A stretch of DNA of 64,000 nucleotides, from assembly GCF_014208045.1 (NCBI RefSeq), contig NZ_JACHML010000001.1:248001-312000 (forward strand), given 5' to 3'. Positions within the stretch are counted from its first letter, which is position 1. Each line of letters opens with the position of its first letter. The stretch is from Microbacterium thalassium. GTDB taxonomy: Bacteria > Actinomycetota > Actinomycetes > Actinomycetales > Microbacteriaceae. Position numbers and translations under genes: made by a program. Below are positions 59,554 through 64,000 of this stretch, piece by piece. Below the pieces are notes generated by a model, which ran no database searches, was not told the DNA's origin, and saw only the letters and a list, made by a program, of their open reading frames with translations.

Positions 59554-61085
59554 TGCGCACCCGGCTCGCTGCTCTCCTCGGCGCCGCGCTCGGCGTCGGG
59601 TTGGCGCTGAGCGTCCTCGCCCCCGCATCCGCCCTCCCGCCCGCATCCGTGACCACCGCGTCGGCCACACAACCCGCGGATGTCCGGGTCGCGCCGGCCG
59701 AGGCGGTGTCGGGCGCTCCGTGGTCGGCGCCGGCCTACCCGGTCGAGTGTCAGGCCTCGAGCGGGCAGGTGACGTGCACCCCGTCGGATCCGGCGTCCGT
59801 GACGGAGCAGAAGTGCTTCATGGGTGTGCTGTACGCGGGCGAGTCGTACACGGTGTGCACGACGTACGAGGGGCACGCGCAGGCACTGCAGAACGCGGGC
59901 GGCACCCCGCTGATCGTGGAGTACGGATGCAGCCTCGGCGACCTCGTGTGCGTGACCTTCGAGAACGCGGGCCGCGGGATGGCACTGTCGGCGACGGCAA
60001 TGATGTTCCTCGTCGCCGACAACATGCGGTTCGACACGAGCACACTGCTGTGGGATGCCGCGGTCGATGAGTGGTCGTTCTGGCAGTGGGCGATCCTCAT
60101 CATCACGTTCGGCGCGATGGTGTGGGCGGTCGCCGCCGCCGTGGTCTCGGGCGACCGCGAAGAGCTCGTCGGGGCGCTGATCCGGTCGTTCCTCGCGATC
60201 CCCGCGGTGCCGCTGTCGCTGTGGCTGACCGGGCACCTGCTGAACGCCATCGACGACATGACCTGGTACATCGTGAACCGCGACGGCCCGTTCACCCTGT
60301 TCTCGACCCTGCAGTCGGTGATGTGGGCGGGCGGGCAGGCGAACTACTTCTTCGCGTTCCTCATCCACGGCCTGTTGATGATCGGGATGCTGCTGCTGAT
60401 GCTCGTCTTCGCGTTCCGCAACATCACCCTCGCCGCCCTCATCGCGGTCGGCCCGGTCGCGTGGATGCTGTTCCCGGTGCGGGGCCTCGGGCCTCAGTGG
60501 GTGGTCCGCTACGTGTCCGCCGTCGTCGTCCTGCTGCTGTCGGGCCCGCTGACGATCGGGTTCGTCACGCTGATCATCAACGGGCTCGCGAGCGTGAGGA
60601 CGATCTGGGACCCGCAGTCGTGGCCGCTGCTGGTCGGGCTTGTGCTGGTGGCGTTCGCGCCGTTCGCGGTGTTCGGGCTGTTCAGCTTCGTCGGAGCCGT
60701 CGCTGCCGACGGGGTGGGCTCACGGCTCGGCGCGCATGGTGCACGGATGACGGCGGGCGCCGCGAGTGCGGCGGTGCGCATCCCGACCCGGATGGGCGGC
60801 CGCCCGTCGGGCGTGGGTCCCAGCGGGCCGAGCATCCCCGGCGGTGGCGCCCGCCCGGGCGGCTCGACCGGCCCCGCTCGCGGCGGCAGTGCACCGAGCG
60901 GCTCGCCCTCGGGGTCGCCTCGCCGGCCCGGGCCGGCCGGGGCTCAGACACTGGCCCCGTCGACTCCAGCACCTCGTCCCGGCGCCGCCCCGGCGGCATC
61001 CTCCTCCCCCGCGCGCCCGTCGGGCGCACCGCCTCAGTCTCCGTCCGCGCCGGCGGGCCGCTCCCCCGGAAAGGCGTCCTCATGA
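59553..61085 (+). CDS. Polytopic conjugation protein (VirB6/TrbL-like)
   Basis: A 510-residue protein: signal-like N-terminus (TRLAALLGAALGVGLALSVL), an extracytoplasmic region with several Cys (about 60-150), then six or so hydrophobic segments (about 170-405) and a Pro/Gly/Ser-rich cytoplasmic tail of about 100 residues. This layout is that of VirB6/TrbL-like channel proteins of actinobacterial T4SS. It overlaps the previous and next genes by a few bases, giving one operon. Confidence 0.8.
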   Translation: MRTRLAALLGAALGVGLALSVLAPASALPPASVTTASATQPADVRVAPAEAVSGAPWSAPAYPVECQASSGQVTCTPSDPASVTEQKCFMGVLYAGESYTVCTTYEGHAQALQNAGGTPLIVEYGCSLGDLVCVTFENAGRGMALSATAMMFLVADNMRFDTSTLLWDAAVDEWSFWQWAILIITFGAMVWAVAAAVVSGDREELVGALIRSFLAIPAVPLSLWLTGHLLNAIDDMTWYIVNRDGPFTLFSTLQSVMWAGGQANYFFAFLIHGLLMIGMLLLMLVFAFRNITLAALIAVGPVAWMLFPVRGLGPQWVVRYVSAVVVLLLSGPLTIGFVTLIINGLASVRTIWDPQSWPLLVGLVLVAFAPFAVFGLFSFVGAVAADGVGSRLGAHGARMTAGAASAAVRIPTRMGGRPSGVGPSGPSIPGGGARPGGSTGPARGGSAPSGSPSGSPRRPGPAGAQTLAPSTPAPRPGAAPAASSSPARPSGAPPQSPSAPAGRSPGKASS

Positions 61086-62575
61086 CCGCTGCACCCGACT
61101 TCGCCCGTCCCGTCCGCCTCGCCCGCCGCTCCCGCCAGGGCGTCGCGATGGGCATGGATGCGTTCCAGCTGCTGTTCCTCGCGATCGCCGCGCTCACGGT
61201 CCTGATCGCGGTGAACCGGTTCGGTCCTCCCGGGCTGCTGTACGCGGCACCGATCTATCTCGCGTTCGGGGTCACGGCGCTCACCAGCATCCACGGGATG
61301 TCGACGCCGAAGATGGCGGGGCTGTGGCTCATGAAGCAGGTCCGGCACGGCGCCGGCGCGACCAAGTCGGTCTACCGGCCCGAACGCACCGAGCTCGCGG
61401 GCACCTTGAACCTGCCGGGGACGCGGGCGTCGATCCAGCTGTGGGAGGTCGACGGTGTCGCCGCGGTGTACAACCCGCACGACCGGTCGGTGTCGGTGCT
61501 CGCCGAGCTCGAGGTGCAGGGGTTCCTGATGCACGACACCCCGGAGCGGTACGACCTTGCCGCGCAGTTCGACCGGGTCCTCGGCCCGCTCACTCAGCGG
61601 CCCGGGATCAAGCGGGTGACTCTGCAGGAGCGGACCCTGCCGACCACGATCCGCGCCGCCCGCGAGCACTACGAGACGGTGATGCGACTCCGAGGTCTCG
61701 ACACGACGTCCCCGATCGCGATCAACTACGCCGACGTGATGGACCGCTCCGAGCGGTTCGAGGTCGCGCACCGCAACTACATCACCTTCACCCTCGACCT
61801 GATCGACCTCGGCGCGCAGCTGAAGTCCCTCGGCGGAGGGAAGGATGCGATCCTTGCCCTCGCCGCGATCGAGGCCCGCAACCTCGCCGACGCGCTCAGC
61901 ACCGCCAAGATCACCGTGCGCCGGTGGCTGTCCCCACGCGACGTCGCAGCCCTCGGACGCCTGGCGTTCGACCCGGAGTTCGCCGCGACCGTGCAGAACC
62001 GTCCCGACGAGCTCGCCGGCGTCGACCCCGTGGCGATCGGGCCGATGTACCTCGAGGAGCCGAAGGGCCGCAACGGCATCGTCCTCACCGACTCCGGTGT
62101 GCACACCACGATGTGGGTGCACGAGTGGCCCCGCTCGGACGCCCCCGTCGGGTTCCTCTCCCCGGTCGTGTTCGCACGGCATCCGCACACCGGCGAAGCC
62201 ATCACCCACATCCTGTCCATCGTGCTGACCCCGGTGCCGGTGGCGAAGGCGCTGAAGCGGATCCGCGACGAGAAGAAGGTGTGGCGCGGCAACGAGCAGC
62301 TGCGCGCCAAGCGCGGCGCCGACGGGTCGGCGGCGGATGCCGCGGACTGGCGTGCCCTCGAGCAGCAGGAGCAGGAGATCGCCAACGGGCACGGCGAGTT
62401 CCGGTACGGCGCCTACCTCACCGTGTCCGCCCCCGATGAAGAGCACCTCGACCAGGCGGTCGCGGGGATGCGCAACGCCCTGTCGCGCGCCGGAATGGAG
62501 GGGCAGACGCTCTACTGCCAGCAGGCGGAGGCGCTGATGGTGAGCGCGCTGCCGATCGGGCTGGGGATGAAGTGA
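61082..62575 (+). CDS. SCO6880-family conjugation protein
   Basis: A 497-residue protein with two close membrane helices near the N-terminus (about 25-70; PrgI-like part) and a large soluble region. It fits the SCO6880 family encoded before the VirB4-like ATPase in actinobacterial conjugation modules: MKQVRHGAGATKSVYRPER, IRAAREHYETVMRLRGLDT, and YCQQAEALMVSALPIG near the end. Function is structural or motor-adaptor, not well defined. It is coupled to both neighbours. Confidence 0.82.
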   Translation: MTAAPDFARPVRLARRSRQGVAMGMDAFQLLFLAIAALTVLIAVNRFGPPGLLYAAPIYLAFGVTALTSIHGMSTPKMAGLWLMKQVRHGAGATKSVYRPERTELAGTLNLPGTRASIQLWEVDGVAAVYNPHDRSVSVLAELEVQGFLMHDTPERYDLAAQFDRVLGPLTQRPGIKRVTLQERTLPTTIRAAREHYETVMRLRGLDTTSPIAINYADVMDRSERFEVAHRNYITFTLDLIDLGAQLKSLGGGKDAILALAAIEARNLADALSTAKITVRRWLSPRDVAALGRLAFDPEFAATVQNRPDELAGVDPVAIGPMYLEEPKGRNGIVLTDSGVHTTMWVHEWPRSDAPVGFLSPVVFARHPHTGEAITHILSIVLTPVPVAKALKRIRDEKKVWRGNEQLRAKRGADGSAADAADWRALEQQEQEIANGHGEFRYGAYLTVSAPDEEHLDQAVAGMRNALSRAGMEGQTLYCQQAEALMVSALPIGLGMK

Positions 62576-64000
62576 TGGCCCGCCGCTCCTACACATTCAC
62601 CCCGGGCAACCTGTCGCGCGCCGAGAAGGCGGAGGTGCGGCGCGAAGCGGCACGGTTCGTCCACGACGACACGCCCGCCCGCACCAGCCGCCGCGACCGG
62701 TCACTGCCCGAGCCGGCCGTCGCCGGCCCGTTCGGTCCCGGGATCATCCAGGGCGGGTACTGGAACCTTGCGAAGCCGTCGCTCCCGCCACATCAGGCGA
62801 CGTCGCAGCACATCGCAGGGATCTACCCGTTCGTCGCCGACTCCGGCCTCGGGCACCGGGGCCCGGTGATCGGGGTCGACCTGAACGCCGACGCGCTGTG
62901 GCACTTCTCCCCCTGGGAGTCGTACATCGACGCCTCCGAGCGCGGCACGTTCTCGACGAACATCCTGGTGCTCGGCGCGTATCGGTCCGGCAAGTCCGGC
63001 ACCATCAAGACGCTCACCACCCGGTCGATCGCATTCGGCCACCAGGTCGTCGTCCCGTCGGACCCGAAGGGCGAGTGGGTGTCGGTTGCCGAAGCGATCC
63101 CCGGCGGCAAGGTCATCCGTCTCGGTGGCGGCACCGGCGCCCGTCTGAACCCCCTGGACCGGGGGCCGCGCCGAACTGACTCGACCGATGAGCAGCACGA
63201 GCAGATGGTCAAGCAGCGGCGCATCGGCACGCTGATCGCGATCATCGAGATGACCCTCGGCGGCCGTCTCACCGCGGTGGAGCACGCCGCGATCCTCGAC
63301 GCCCTCGACCGGTGCATCGCCCGTACGCACGACCGGCCCACCCTCCGCGGTGTCTACGAAGAACTCGGGCGCATCGCCGGAGAGACGGATGCCGCCTTCC
63401 GCGCCGCCGAAGGTGCCGTGCAGCCCCGGTTCGTTCTGCGCCGGTTCGTCGAAGGCGACCTGTCGGGTCTGTTCGAGGACGAGTCCACCGTCACCTTCGA
63501 CCAGGATGCTCCGATCGTGGTCACCGACACGTCGGAGCTGTTCGCGCGGGGGGATCTCGCTGCGCAGCTCACGCAGGTGTGCTCGACCGCGTGGATTCAG
63601 GCGGTCATCGCCGACCGCGCTGCCAAGCGCACCCGCTACGTGGTCCGCGAAGAGGGCTGGCGGGACATGACGTCGCTCGCCAGCCTGCAGATGTTCCAGC
63701 AGTGGCTGAAGCTGTCGCGCCACTACGGGATCAGCAACATCGTGATCCTCCACAAGATGGGGGACCTGGATGCCGTCGGCGACGCCGACTCTCTGGAGCG
63801 CTCGCTGGCGTACTCGATCGTCGGGGACATCGAGAACAAGTTCGTATTCCGGGTCAACCAGCAGGAGCAGACCGCGCTGCGGCAGCGACTCAACCTGCCC
63901 GCACCGCACGTGGAGATGGCGAGGCAGCTTCGCAAGGGCGAGTTCATCGCATACGTCGGCCAGTACTCGTACCTCGTCGACTGCTTCGCGACCTCGACGC
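62575..64000 (+). CDS. VirB4-like T4SS ATPase (partial, runs off the window)
   Basis: 475 codons are present and open at the right edge. Walker A is GAYRSGKS (134-141), a VirB4/TraG-like RecA fold follows (VVPSDPKGEW, GARLNPLDRG), and TRYVVREEGWRDM holds the place of Walker B, with Glu-Glu instead of the usual Asp-Glu. ISNIVILHKMGDLDAVGD matches the sensor-like segment of VirB4 ATPases. It powers assembly or DNA transfer by the T4SS. The start overlaps the SCO6880 stop (TGATG). Confidence 0.88.
   Translation, partial: MARRSYTFTPGNLSRAEKAEVRREAARFVHDDTPARTSRRDRSLPEPAVAGPFGPGIIQGGYWNLAKPSLPPHQATSQHIAGIYPFVADSGLGHRGPVIGVDLNADALWHFSPWESYIDASERGTFSTNILVLGAYRSGKSGTIKTLTTRSIAFGHQVVVPSDPKGEWVSVAEAIPGGKVIRLGGGTGARLNPLDRGPRRTDSTDEQHEQMVKQRRIGTLIAIIEMTLGGRLTAVEHAAILDALDRCIARTHDRPTLRGVYEELGRIAGETDAAFRAAEGAVQPRFVLRRFVEGDLSGLFEDESTVTFDQDAPIVVTDTSELFARGDLAAQLTQVCSTAWIQAVIADRAAKRTRYVVREEGWRDMTSLASLQMFQQWLKLSRHYGISNIVILHKMGDLDAVGDADSLERSLAYSIVGDIENKFVFRVNQQEQTALRQRLNLPAPHVEMARQLRKGEFIAYVGQYSYLVDCFATST

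Noticed and set aside
1..64000. CRISPR arrays, insertion sequences, prophage genes
   Set aside because: No regular repeat-spacer structure, transposase or phage structural gene was recognised on either strand.

Overview
The window is high-GC DNA from an actinobacterium. The codon use (C or G in nearly every third position), a VirB4/SCO6880-type conjugation module, an HtaA-domain protein and the Microbacteriaceae-like look of many proteins suggest Microbacterium or a close relative. The genus is an inference from general style, not from a marker gene.

Left edge (1-700): the 5' end of a minus-strand gene, then a tRNA array (Glu-UUC, Asp-GUC, Phe-GAA) behind a clear promoter. A tyrosine recombinase (794-2005) sits just beyond tRNA-Phe and reads towards it. 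This is the usual arrangement for an integrative element in a tRNA 3' end. At the other end (57876-64000, running off the window) lies a conjugation module: TcpC-like protein, M23 peptidase, small pilin-like protein, VirB6/TrbL-like protein, SCO6880-like protein and VirB4-like ATPase. I read everything from about 0.7 kb to past 64 kb as one integrative and conjugative element (ICE) carrying about 55 kb of catabolic cargo. No insertion sequence, phage gene or CRISPR array was seen.

Cargo, left to right: (a) 2.2-6.6 kb, an aldehyde dehydrogenase, L-2-hydroxyglutarate oxidase-like enzyme, flavodoxin and MFS transporter in one + operon. (b) 6.7-13.6 kb, a nine-gene - operon led by a MarR regulator. 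It encodes an extradiol ring-cleavage dioxygenase, aldehyde dehydrogenase, FAH-family hydrolase, a second VOC protein, alpha/beta hydrolase, GlcG-like protein, a MetE-fold protein without the usual zinc ligands, and a small monooxygenase-like protein. (c) 13.8-22.2 kb, a sulfatase, a complete Dpp/Opp-type ABC importer (with a permease-ATPase fusion) and a LysR regulator. (d) 22.2-31.0 kb, an AhpD/CMD-like protein with a tiny Cys-rich ORF, a GH78 alpha-L-rhamnosidase with a cupin, and a - operon of amidohydrolase, ThDP-dependent enzyme, Ldh-type dehydrogenase and quinone oxidoreductase. (e) 31.2-36.4 kb, a siderophore-interacting flavoprotein, a tautomerase, a FetB-like permease, a DHA2-type exporter behind a CsoR-like operator, a lone PAS protein and an MBL-fold hydrolase.

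(f) 36.4-56.2 kb is the most interesting part: a set that looks like a gamma-glutamyl-amine oxidation pathway. It holds a glutamine-synthetase-like ligase, a permease, two class I glutamine-amidotransferase-like hydrolases, a P450 with its own ferredoxin and ferredoxin reductase plus a separate diflavin reductase, an SDR, an alcohol dehydrogenase, two aldehyde dehydrogenases, alanine dehydrogenase, a class III aminotransferase and an HtaA-domain protein. Two regulators flank it (HxlR type; GAF plus PucR-type HTH). Five intergenic regions in this block carry variants of one palindrome, YGTGC-N5-GCMCR, which suggests a local regulon. A beta-carbonic anhydrase, a truncated reading frame and a small HTH regulator mark the junction with the conjugation genes.
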